Shown here: in pieces, positions 16,976 through 24,695 of the stretch | Position numbering within the stretch: the stretch's first letter is position 1 | Layout of the letters: each line of letters starts with the position of its first letter | Assembly (NCBI GenBank): GCA_903912405.1 | Contig: CAIWHF010000103.1 | Location: 1-31,754, forward strand | Source: an uncultured Bacteroidota bacterium | Lineage (GTDB): Bacteria > Bacteroidota > Bacteroidia > Chitinophagales > Chitinophagaceae | Reading direction: 5' to 3' | DNA: 31,754 nucleotides | Translations under genes and position numbers: made by a program | The notes under the pieces: model-generated | What the model saw: the letters and a program-made list of their open reading frames with translations, nothing else | The model's database searches: none | Told to the model about the DNA's origin: nothing

Positions 16976-18814
16976 TTACTCCACGGTCACAGACTTAGCT
17001 AAATTTCTTGGTTGGTCTACATTGCAACCTCTTAAAATAGCAATATGATACGATAACAATTGAAGTGGTACAATAGTTAATAAAGGGGATAAAATTTCTT
17101 CCGTTGCAGGAATTTCGATAACATGATCGGCTAGTGCTTTAATTTGCGTATCGCCCTCATTTACAATAGCAATAATTTTACCCTTACGCGCTTTCACCTC
17201 TTGCACATTAGAAACTATTTTCTCATATGCACTTTGGTTGGTGGCTAAAAATACGACCGGCATATTTTCATCGATAAGCGCAATTGGACCATGCTTCATT
17301 TCTGCAGCCGGATATCCTTCTGCATGGATATAAGAGATCTCTTTCAATTTCAAGGCGCCTTCTAATGCTACGGGGAAATTATATCCTCTTCCGAGATACA
17401 AGAAGTTGCTAGCATCTTTATAAATAGCCGCTATATTTTGAATTTGTTTATCGAGCAATAAGATTTTTTCAATTTTAGATGGAATTTGTTCCATCTCGTA
17501 TAAAATAGTTCTTAACGCTGATTTTGTAATTGTTCCTTTCTCTGCTGCTAATTGTAAGGCTATCAAAGTAAGAATCGTCACTTGTGCTGTAAAAGCTTTG
17601 GTTGATGCTACTCCAATTTCTGGACCGGCATGCGTATAGGAACCTGCATGTGAAAGGCGTGCAATAGAGGAACCAATAACATTACAAATACCATAAATCA
17701 TGGCTTTACGTTCTTTAGCTAATTCTATAGCCGCTAACGTATCGGCTGTTTCACCAGATTGAGATACGGCAAATACCACATCTTTTTCGGTAATGATAGG
17801 ATTACGGTATCTAAACTCCGATGCGTATTCTACTTCAACGGGCACACGAGCCAAATCTTCAATCAAGTATTCTGCAATCAAACTACTATGCCATGATGTA
17901 CCACAAGATGTAAATATAAAACGATCTGCTTTGTTTAATCGATTAGCATATTCATCTACACCGCCTAATTTAATCCAACCACCCGCTGCACTCATTCTAC
18001 CACGCATAGCATCCGCAACCACTTTCGGTTGCTCATGAATTTCTTTTAGCATGAAATGTTCATAGCCACCCTTTTCTATCATCTCCAAATTCAATTCTAA
18101 TTTTTGAATATTCGGAGATTTTTCTAAATTACCTAATGTTTTAATGGTAAAATTACCATTTCTATGCACCACGGCATATTCTTGATCGTTGAGGTAAATT
18201 ACATTCTTTGTATACTCAATGATGGGCGAAGCATCGGAAGCAATAAAAAATTCTTTATCTCCAATACCCAAAACCATAGGAGAGCCCTTGCGAGCTGCAA
18301 TCATGCGATCGGGATTAGATTGCTCTAAAACTACAATGGCATAGGCGCCAATTACTTGATTAAGCGCTATTCGAACGGCTTCTTCTAAATCTACTTGTTC
18401 CTCTTTTTTTATTTCTTCAATAAAGTTGACCAATACCTCCGTATCGGTATCCGACTTGAAGGTATATCCTCTTGCTAGGAGTTCTTTTTTTAAAGCATCA
18501 TAATTTTCAATGATACCATTGTGGATAATGGCTAAGTTTCCAGAATTGGATAAATGAGGATGCGCATTTCTATCGTTTGGTTCGCCATGGGTGGCCCATC
18601 TTGTATGGCCAATACCGATAGTACCCGTAGTATCACTATTACCTACAAAGTTTTCTAGATCAGAAACCTTGCCTGCTTTTTTAAAAACTTTTAATTCGTT
18701 TTTTATAACTGCCACTCCGGCACTATCATAGCCTCTATACTCCAGTCTTTTAAGACCTTTTATTAAAATAGGATAGGCATTTTGATGCCCAATGTATGCT
18801 ACGATTCCACACAT
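16976..18814 (-). CDS. glmS: Glutamine-fructose-6-phosphate aminotransferase (isomerizing)
   Basis: A 612-residue enzyme of usual length. The N-terminus MCGIVAYIGHQ supplies the catalytic Cys exposed after Met removal; RGYDSAGVAV and GIGHTRWATHGEPNDRNAHPH follow in the glutaminase domain. Two sugar-isomerase domains come next, with TSCGTSWHSSLIAEY and AVSQSGETADTLAAI, and the last residues DQPRNLAKSVTVE are the invariant C-terminus that forms the ammonia channel. It makes glucosamine 6-phosphate, the first step to UDP-GlcNAc for peptidoglycan and LPS. It starts six bases after the DUF4270 stop and is probably translated from a common mRNA. No glmS ribozyme can fit in this six-base gap. Confidence 0.97.
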   Translation of the reverse strand: MCGIVAYIGHQNAYPILIKGLKRLEYRGYDSAGVAVIKNELKVFKKAGKVSDLENFVGNSDTTGTIGIGHTRWATHGEPNDRNAHPHLSNSGNLAIIHNGIIENYDALKKELLARGYTFKSDTDTEVLVNFIEEIKKEEQVDLEEAVRIALNQVIGAYAIVVLEQSNPDRMIAARKGSPMVLGIGDKEFFIASDASPIIEYTKNVIYLNDQEYAVVHRNGNFTIKTLGNLEKSPNIQKLELNLEMIEKGGYEHFMLKEIHEQPKVVADAMRGRMSAAGGWIKLGGVDEYANRLNKADRFIFTSCGTSWHSSLIAEYLIEDLARVPVEVEYASEFRYRNPIITEKDVVFAVSQSGETADTLAAIELAKERKAMIYGICNVIGSSIARLSHAGSYTHAGPEIGVASTKAFTAQVTILTLIALQLAAEKGTITKSALRTILYEMEQIPSKIEKILLLDKQIQNIAAIYKDASNFLYLGRGYNFPVALEGALKLKEISYIHAEGYPAAEMKHGPIALIDENMPVVFLATNQSAYEKIVSNVQEVKARKGKIIAIVNEGDTQIKALADHVIEIPATEEILSPLLTIVPLQLLSYHIAILRGCNVDQPRNLAKSVTVE

Positions 18815-18820
18815 ATTTGA

Positions 18821-20218
18821 TTACTGAATTTTAGTATAGATGATATTCAATTTGATTTTACTGTTACTATGTTTGTTTCCTCCTGCCTTTAATCGGTATG
18901 CACCAGGGAAACTAACTGTACCATTTAATCTCAAATGTACAAATTTTCTATTCTTTAATATAGCACTTTGTAGTTCTCTCGGGATATTAATAATATACTG
19001 ATAAACTTTCTGATTATTTAAATAAGCAACCCTTCTAGTGCCGTCTATAAAATTCAAAGGCTCGTTGCTTGATGTAGGATAACGATCAGCAATCGTATAT
19101 ATAGCCCCTAAGCTATCGATGCCCGATGGGAACAAACGCACCGGTGCTTCAAACAAGGTATCTTCAGCACTAGTAGGTGCAAGTTGCGTGATCACTAATT
19201 CTGCTTTATTAATGACTGTTTTGGTAAGTTGTGTTAGTACATTATCTAATCGAATAGTGATATCTCCCGCTGCACCTGGTTCGTTTTGAATCATGAATAT
19301 AGAATCAGACACTTTACCGCTTGCTGGGAAATAATTAGCAATAGGATAGTTTGAAAAGGTTCTTTTTATCCAATTTGTATGTGCACAATAGCTCGATACA
19401 AATCCAAATGAAGTACTTAAGGAATCGTCGGTATTGTTGTGATAATAGAAAATAATATTAGCTCTTGAATTTTGATCTAAACCATCTAATTTAAAATACG
19501 GAATGGCTCTACCTGTTGCTGTTGCTGTGGTATCGGGCTCTACATAAATACCTTTGAACCAAGTAAGGAACGTTGGGTAATCTGCAAAATTAGTTCCTCC
19601 TGCATTAGCTAAAATACTATCAGCTACCCAAGAATTTAATTTGATTCGTAATTGCGGCGCTACTTTCACACCCCAAACTGTGGCACTATCCATTACTTTT
19701 CGAATATTCATCGTAGCAGATCCCATAGACTTTGCTCTATTGACCCCTAATTTTTGATTGGAGTAATATAAACTATCTCTACTAAACGCATCTTCTATTT
19801 GATATACATTGAGTTGCTGATTGACCGTAGCATTAGAATCGCCATAAATAACCCCGCTGAAAGGCAGCACTAAAATAGCAGAGTCGATAACTGGATTGGT
19901 ACCGGCAAAAGTAAAAGAAGTAGTAGGCGGCACTATTTGAAAAAATGCACCCGCATAGGTTTTGCCAAAAAACGGATCGGCATTAATAACGCCAATTCCT
20001 TTGAAAATATCAGAATTGTAGTAATTATAACCAGTTAATACCGAATCATCGTTTACCGTTACAGTAAGAATAGAATCTACCGCTACAGCAAAAGTATTGA
20101 TATTATCTACTGGTGGTATTACTGTAGAATTGATTAAGGTGTCTTCTTTACATGCCTGCAAGGAGCTAACTAATAAAATAACAGCTGATAGCTGAACAAA
20201 AAATGATGATGCCTTCAA
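18821..20218 (-). CDS. DUF4270 lipoprotein
   Basis: A 465-residue predicted lipoprotein. The signal peptide ends in a lipobox SLQAC with Cys at 23, followed by KEDT; the acidic residues after the Cys fit surface-lipoprotein export patterns in Bacteroidota. The body matches DUF4270: a start TFAVAVDSILTVTVNDDS, then YNSDIFKGIGVINADPFFGKTYAGAFFQI, many beta-rich repeats, and FVHLRLNGTVSFPGAYRLKAG near the end. Function is unknown. It lies between the GT5-like gene (36 bases) and glmS (6 bases). I recall this linkage from other Bacteroidota but could not check it here; it hints at cell envelope work. Confidence 0.85.
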   Translation of the reverse strand: MKASSFFVQLSAVILLVSSLQACKEDTLINSTVIPPVDNINTFAVAVDSILTVTVNDDSVLTGYNYYNSDIFKGIGVINADPFFGKTYAGAFFQIVPPTTSFTFAGTNPVIDSAILVLPFSGVIYGDSNATVNQQLNVYQIEDAFSRDSLYYSNQKLGVNRAKSMGSATMNIRKVMDSATVWGVKVAPQLRIKLNSWVADSILANAGGTNFADYPTFLTWFKGIYVEPDTTATATGRAIPYFKLDGLDQNSRANIIFYYHNNTDDSLSTSFGFVSSYCAHTNWIKRTFSNYPIANYFPASGKVSDSIFMIQNEPGAAGDITIRLDNVLTQLTKTVINKAELVITQLAPTSAEDTLFEAPVRLFPSGIDSLGAIYTIADRYPTSSNEPLNFIDGTRRVAYLNNQKVYQYIINIPRELQSAILKNRKFVHLRLNGTVSFPGAYRLKAGGNKHSNSKIKLNIIYTKIQ

Positions 20219-20254
20219 TGGAAATAATTTTAGACGAAGATGGTAAAAGTAACT

Positions 20255-21079
20255 TTAAGACTCTGTTAAGGTTTTGTACAATTCAAGCAAATCAGTAATA
20301 TCATTTGTCCAATTTTCATCATGCTGAATGATTTTTTTGTAACGACTTGGTTTTAACTCCGCTTTAAACGCTGGATTTAAATCTGCTTGTCCGGCTACTA
20401 ATACATCTGCATATTTCATTGCACCCAAGGTCAACGCTTCGTTAGTGCCTGGAGCAAACAATTCAAAATCTTTTTCTTTCATATCAGTATTCACCAATGC
20501 CTTTTTATTAAAAGTAGCATTCAATGACTCCGCAAATTGATCGTTTTGTACCGTAAAAATAGATTTGGTATACCCAAAAACTGGATCTTTTTTATAGGCT
20601 GTTTTAAGATATAAAGGTATTAAAGAGGTCATCCAGCCATGGCAATGAATAACATGGGGAGGCCATCCAAATTTCTTAACGGTTTCTAAAGCGCTTTTTG
20701 CAAAGAAAATCATACGCTCTGCATTGTCGTCGTAAAACTTATCCTTTTCGTCTCTAAATTCAAATTTGCGTTTGAAGTAATCTTCATTATCCATGAAATA
20801 AACCTGCAAACGAGCATTTGGCAAAGAAGCTACTTTGATAATCAACGGATAATCGTCTTTATCGATAATAACATTGATACCCGACAAGCGAACCACTTCA
20901 TGAAGTTTGTGTCTGCGTTCATTGATGGTGCCGAAACGTGGCATGATTACACGTATTTCAATACCTGCATCAAATGTTTTAATGGCTAACTTATTGAGAA
21001 TATGAGCAAAGTCGGTAAGCTCTAAATAGGGTGATAATTCATTCGCTACAATAAGCACTCTTTTTTTGTCTAAAGACAT
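20255..21079 (-). CDS. Half-length glycogen/starch synthase-like protein (GT5 N-terminal domain only)
   Basis: A 274-residue protein resembling only the N-terminal Rossmann half of GT5 glycogen synthase: KRVLIVANELSPYLE, AGIEIRVIMPRFGTINERRHKLHE, YPLIIKVASLPNARLQVYFMDN, DDNAERMIFFAKSALETVKKFGWPPHVIHCHGW and, late, FTVQNDQ. The usual loop with KxGGLADV near residue 15-25 reads ELTDFAHILNKLA, so the ADP-glucose-binding lysine and glycines are absent, and the whole C-terminal GT-B domain that carries donor-binding residues is missing. Activity as glycogen synthase is therefore doubtful. No frameshift remnant follows; the next gene begins 36 bases away. It heads a minus-strand run with DUF4270 and glmS and is divergent from panC. 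Confidence 0.8.
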   Translation of the reverse strand: MSLDKKRVLIVANELSPYLELTDFAHILNKLAIKTFDAGIEIRVIMPRFGTINERRHKLHEVVRLSGINVIIDKDDYPLIIKVASLPNARLQVYFMDNEDYFKRKFEFRDEKDKFYDDNAERMIFFAKSALETVKKFGWPPHVIHCHGWMTSLIPLYLKTAYKKDPVFGYTKSIFTVQNDQFAESLNATFNKKALVNTDMKEKDFELFAPGTNEALTLGAMKYADVLVAGQADLNPAFKAELKPSRYKKIIQHDENWTNDITDLLELYKTLTES

Positions 21080-21141
21080 TTGAATCGAATTATATGGTAA
21101 AAATTTTACTTACATGGATCACATGTAATAGAAATAGGTTG

Positions 21142-21149
21142 CAAATTTA
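21142..21149 (-). promoter_or_regulatory. -7 box (TAAATTTG) of the GT5-like/DUF4270/glmS run
   Basis: TAAATTTG on the minus strand matches TAnnTTTG and gives a leader of about 55-60 bases to the ATG at 21079. A TTG upstream at 15 bases is closer than usual. Confidence 0.5.
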
Positions 21150-21201
21150 CGAAATAATTGATTTCAATGCGTTATTTTGTGCCATTAATTAGCCTCCACA
21201 T

Positions 21202-22053
21202 ATGGTAATTTTTAAAAAAGCAGCTGATTTACAACATTTTATAGATACCAAGCGCGCTCATCAGTCGGTAAAATTAGGCTTTGTTCCCACCATGGGAGCG
21301 CTTCATGAAGGCCATTTATCCTTAATTGGAGCCTCCAAAAAGCAAAAATGCTTAACGGTTTGCAGCATTTTTGTGAATCCGACACAATTCAATGACCCAG
21401 AAGATTTTAAAAAATATCCCAGCACTCTTGATGCCGACACAGAGGCTCTGCTTGGTGCCGGATGTGACATTTTATTTATTCCCGACATTTTAGAAATATA
21501 CCCTGATGGTTTTGATGCGGTAAAAAGTTATTCCTTTGCATATTTAGAAACCATTTTTGAAGGCGCTCAGAGGCCAGGCCATTTTCAAGGGGTTGGAAAA
21601 GTAGTAGCTCGTTTATTGGAACTCGTGCAACCACAAGTTTTATTTCTAGGTCAGAAAGATGCGCAGCAATGCTTAGTGATAAAAGAGCTCATTAAACAAA
21701 TGAATTGGGAACATAAAACATCGGTTTCTATTGTGCCTACCGTAAGAAATGAACAAGGTCTTGCCTTAAGCTCCCGGAATCTTCGATTGACTGAAGCAGA
21801 ACAAAAACAAGCACTTGCCCTTTATCAATCGTTACAACTAATAAAAGCCGCTAAAACAAGCAACAACTTTGAGCATGCCAAACAAGCGTGTATTGCACTC
21901 CTTCATCAAAATAATTGCGAGCTAGAGTATTTAGCCCTTGCAGATGCTGCAAGCTTGCAACCACTTTCAGATTTTGATACGCATAAAGATATGATGGCAA
22001 TAATTGCAGCAAGAGTTGGCGCTGTTCGCCTCATCGACAATCTCTTCATTTAA
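21202..22053 (+). CDS. panC: Pantothenate synthetase
   Basis: A 283-residue enzyme that joins pantoate and beta-alanine using ATP in coenzyme A synthesis. The nucleotidyltransferase signature FVPTMGALHEGHLSL (about 28-42) holds the HxGH motif. Next are CSIFVNPTQFNDPEDFKKYP, FEGAQRPGHFQGVGKVVARL and LFLGQKDAQQ, and the late LALSSRNLRL. It starts 122 bases from the divergent GT5-like gene and ends at a bidirectional hairpin shared with pyk. The only candidate -7 box, around 21172-21179, has one mismatch to the consensus. No panB or panD gene is nearby in the window. Confidence 0.96.
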   Translation: MVIFKKAADLQHFIDTKRAHQSVKLGFVPTMGALHEGHLSLIGASKKQKCLTVCSIFVNPTQFNDPEDFKKYPSTLDADTEALLGAGCDILFIPDILEIYPDGFDAVKSYSFAYLETIFEGAQRPGHFQGVGKVVARLLELVQPQVLFLGQKDAQQCLVIKELIKQMNWEHKTSVSIVPTVRNEQGLALSSRNLRLTEAEQKQALALYQSLQLIKAAKTSNNFEHAKQACIALLHQNNCELEYLALADAASLQPLSDFDTHKDMMAIIAARVGAVRLIDNLFI

Positions 22054-22067
22054 AAAATACTTGCCAT

Positions 22068-22095
22068 AAAAAAGCCCTGAAGATCAGGGCTTTTT
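22068..22095. terminator. Bidirectional terminator between panC and pyk
   Basis: Stem GCCCTGA (22074-22080) with TCAGGGC (22084-22090), AGA loop, A6 before and T5 after. It lies between convergent genes and can serve both. Confidence 0.9.
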
Positions 22096-22098
22096 ATT

Positions 22099-23520
22099 TT
22101 ATTTCACTCTAGAAATTTTCAGCATATTAGTTGGCAAATGCTCCTGGATAGGCGTGCTACCGGTATGTACCACAACATCATCCGTTGTAAGTAATTGTTT
22201 TTCTTTAAGTATTTCCACTTGATCATTGAACATCGTATCTAAGCTTTCTTCCTTGTCATAGTAAAAGGCTTGTACACCCCAACTCAAACTTAATTGATTG
22301 ATTAAAGATTGTGTTTTTGTAAAGATGTATAATGGCGATTGCGGACGATAACTAGATAACATAAATCCAGTATAGCCCGATTGGGTCATACCTATTAATG
22401 CATTGGCTTTTACTTCTTGCGAAATATTGCAGGCGTTATAGCATAAGGCATCGCTTAAGAAAGAAGGAGAATGAGGTTGCGGCGTCAAATTTCTATTGTA
22501 TACCGTTTCTTCTTTTTCTACTTCTCTAATAATATCTACCATGGTTTTAATAACCAACTCTGGATATTGACCCATAGCCGTTTCACCACTCAACATTACC
22601 GCATCGGCACCTTCTAAAACAGCATTGGCAACGTCGGTAATTTCACTTCTATTTGGTCGAGTGCGATCAATCATACTTTCCATCATTTGGGTAGCAATAA
22701 TAACCGGTTTAGCTCTGTGAATACATTTTCTTACAATCGTTTTTTGAATCATTGGAATTTGCTCTAAAGGCAACTCTACACCCAAATCGCCACGCGCTAC
22801 CATAACAGCATCAGACGCTAATATAATCTCTCTTAAATGCACTAAGGCTTCAGGCTTTTCTATTTTTGCAATAATCTTTGCCGTGCTTCCTTTTTCTTTT
22901 AATTTAACACGCAACTCGTGAATATCCTCTGGTCTTCTAACGAAGGAAAGTGCCACCCAGTCTATTTCTTGAGTAATAATAAAATCTACATCTGCTAAGT
23001 CTTTTTCAGTTAAAGAAGGCAATGAAATTTTGGTGTCGGGTAAATTAATTCCTTTTTTTGATGACAAAACGCCTTCTGTAAGGGCTACTACTTTTACGCG
23101 ATTATCTTGCGTAATTTCTTCTACACGCACTTCAATTTTACCATCGTCAATCAATATTTTTTCACCAATACGCACATCTTTATAAAAACCAGGATATGAA
23201 ATATAAACTTGCTCTATGGTGCCTATACATTTTTCATTAGTTAAATAAAAAGAGTCGCCCACTTTTAGTGGCAAAGCATTATTCTCTATTTCACCTACCC
23301 GCAATTTAGGTCCTTGTAAATCGGCCAAGATGGCAATGTTAAAAGGAAAACCTTCATTGATTTTTTTGATATGGTCAATAACTTCTTTGTGTTGCTCATG
23401 TGAACCATGCGAAAAATTAAGTCTAAAAACATTGACGCCCTCTTGCACTAATGCTAATAATTTTTCGAAAGAATTACATGCTGGTCCAACAGTAGCAATG
23501 ATTTTGGTTTTGTGTAACAT
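22099..23520 (-). CDS. pyk: Pyruvate kinase
   Basis: A 473-residue glycolytic enzyme that makes ATP and pyruvate from phosphoenolpyruvate and ADP. The N-terminus TKIIATVGPAC is followed by EGVNVFRLNFSHG, the B-domain, KIIAKIEKPEAL with the catalytic lysine, VMVARGDLGVELP and ATQMMESM. The C-terminal domain ends with TDDVVVHTGSTP. No sugar-phosphate regulatory motif can be judged by eye. A -7 box TATTTTTG lies at 23585-23592 upstream on the same strand, giving a leader of about 65 bases. It is divergent from atpG, with both promoters in a 162-base gap. Confidence 0.96.
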   Translation of the reverse strand: MLHKTKIIATVGPACNSFEKLLALVQEGVNVFRLNFSHGSHEQHKEVIDHIKKINEGFPFNIAILADLQGPKLRVGEIENNALPLKVGDSFYLTNEKCIGTIEQVYISYPGFYKDVRIGEKILIDDGKIEVRVEEITQDNRVKVVALTEGVLSSKKGINLPDTKISLPSLTEKDLADVDFIITQEIDWVALSFVRRPEDIHELRVKLKEKGSTAKIIAKIEKPEALVHLREIILASDAVMVARGDLGVELPLEQIPMIQKTIVRKCIHRAKPVIIATQMMESMIDRTRPNRSEITDVANAVLEGADAVMLSGETAMGQYPELVIKTMVDIIREVEKEETVYNRNLTPQPHSPSFLSDALCYNACNISQEVKANALIGMTQSGYTGFMLSSYRPQSPLYIFTKTQSLINQLSLSWGVQAFYYDKEESLDTMFNDQVEILKEKQLLTTDDVVVHTGSTPIQEHLPTNMLKISRVK

Positions 23521-23584
23521 AGATAATAGTATTATAAATAGTAAGAATAAACGATAAAACAGCTGATATTTATCAAGATGTGCT

Positions 23585-23592
23585 CAAAAATA
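23585..23592 (-). promoter_or_regulatory. -7 box (TATTTTTG) of pyk
   Basis: TATTTTTG on the minus strand fits TAnnTTTG, but a TTTG -33 element at 19-21 bases is not apparent. It lies in the shared gap with the atpG promoter. Confidence 0.4.
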
Positions 23593-23622
23593 CGGTTTTT
23601 TAAGTTTTTATAGAATTACTTT

Positions 23623-23654
23623 TTTGTTATTGTTATTATAAACATGTATTTTTG
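23623..23654 (+). promoter_or_regulatory. Promoter of atpG (TTTG, 20 bases, TATTTTTG)
   Basis: TTTG (23623-23626), a 20-base spacer and TATTTTTG (23647-23654) form a full Bacteroidota promoter. Because the box overlaps the upstream in-frame ATG at 23644, that ATG cannot be in the mRNA, which supports the start at 23683. Confidence 0.7.
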
Positions 23655-23682
23655 CGATCGAAAAAATGACAATTTTCCAACT

Positions 23683-24567
23683 ATGTCAGGTCAATTAAAA
23701 GAAGTTCGTTTAAGAATAAAATCGGTTAGCTCTACGCAGCAAATTACGAAAGCTATGAAAATGGTGAGTGCGGCTAAGCTACGTAAAGCACAAGATGCGG
23801 TAACGCAAATGCGCCCATATGCTCAAAAATTACAAGAGATGCTTAGCAATATTGTGAGTAATTCTTCTTCTGATTCAGAATTAAAATTAGCCATAGAGCG
23901 CCCAATTGAAAAAGTATTATTAATTGCCATTACCTCTGATAGGGGCTTGTGTGGTGCTTATAACGCAAATGTAGTAAAACTAGCACGCCAACGTGTGAAA
24001 GAAGCGTATGCTAGCCAACACGCAAAAGGACAAGTGAGCATTTTACCAATTGGTAAAAAATCTTACGAAAACTTTACCCGTTTAGGCTTTCCAGTGGTAG
24101 ATCGTTTTTGGGACTTATTTTCAAATTTAAGTTTTGAAAATGTGCGTGCAGCAGCTAACTATGCACAAGAAGAATTTATAAAAGGTACTTTCGATAAAAT
24201 TGAAATTGTATACAGCCAATTTAAAAATGCGGCTACACAAGAATTTATATGCGAGCCTTATTTACCTATTCCAAAAGTAAGTAATGCTAATACAGCTGCT
24301 AAGTCCGACTTTATTTTCGAACCATCGGAAGAAGTGCTCGTAACAGAATTGATGCCGAAAATATTGAATACACAAGTATTTAAAGCCGTATTAGATGCAC
24401 ACGCATCTGAGCATGGCGCTCGTATGACGGCTATGGATAAAGCTAGTGAGAACGCTAATGAATTATTACGCGGATTGAAAATTAGCTACAACCGTGCACG
24501 TCAGGCGGCAATTACTACAGAACTTACAGAGATTGTAAGTGGTGCTGCTGCGCTACAAGGAGCATAA
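23683..24567 (+). CDS. atpG: F1Fo ATP synthase gamma subunit
   Basis: A 294-residue rotor-shaft subunit of the F1 sector at the inner membrane. The N-terminal coiled coil reads GQLKEVRLRIKSVSSTQQITKAMKMVSAAKLRKAQ in order, then SDRGLCGAYNANV, and the C-terminal helix ends ELTEIVSGAAALQ. The start at 23683 is chosen over the in-frame ATG at 23644 because the promoter -7 box overlaps the earlier codon and family members begin M(S/A)xxLKExR. A promoter upstream and a terminator 28 bases downstream make this a single-gene unit, so other ATP synthase genes must lie elsewhere; atpG usually follows atpA. Confidence 0.95.
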   Translation: MSGQLKEVRLRIKSVSSTQQITKAMKMVSAAKLRKAQDAVTQMRPYAQKLQEMLSNIVSNSSSDSELKLAIERPIEKVLLIAITSDRGLCGAYNANVVKLARQRVKEAYASQHAKGQVSILPIGKKSYENFTRLGFPVVDRFWDLFSNLSFENVRAAANYAQEEFIKGTFDKIEIVYSQFKNAATQEFICEPYLPIPKVSNANTAAKSDFIFEPSEEVLVTELMPKILNTQVFKAVLDAHASEHGARMTAMDKASENANELLRGLKISYNRARQAAITTELTEIVSGAAALQGA

Positions 24568-24595
24568 CGACAAAACATTATACCCTTTAAATATT

Positions 24596-24622
24596 AAAAG
24601 CCCCTGTACAGGGGCTTTTTTA
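24596..24622 (+). terminator. Terminator of atpG
   Basis: Stem AGCCCCT (24599-24605) with AGGGGCT (24610-24616) around GTAC, preceded by A-tract and followed by T6. Confidence 0.9.
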
Positions 24623-24695
24623 TTTCAAAAAACACTAGAATTACATACATCAAAGTAAGATATTGACTAAATTTATTCCTTGAAAGAACAACCCT

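Noticed and set aside
18815..18820. glmS ribozyme or leader upstream of glmS
   Set aside because: Only six bases separate glmS from the preceding stop, so there is no room for the structure.
23644..23682. Extra N-terminal 13 codons for atpG from the ATG at 23644
   Set aside because: That ATG overlaps the promoter -7 box at 23647-23654, and family members begin at the next ATG.
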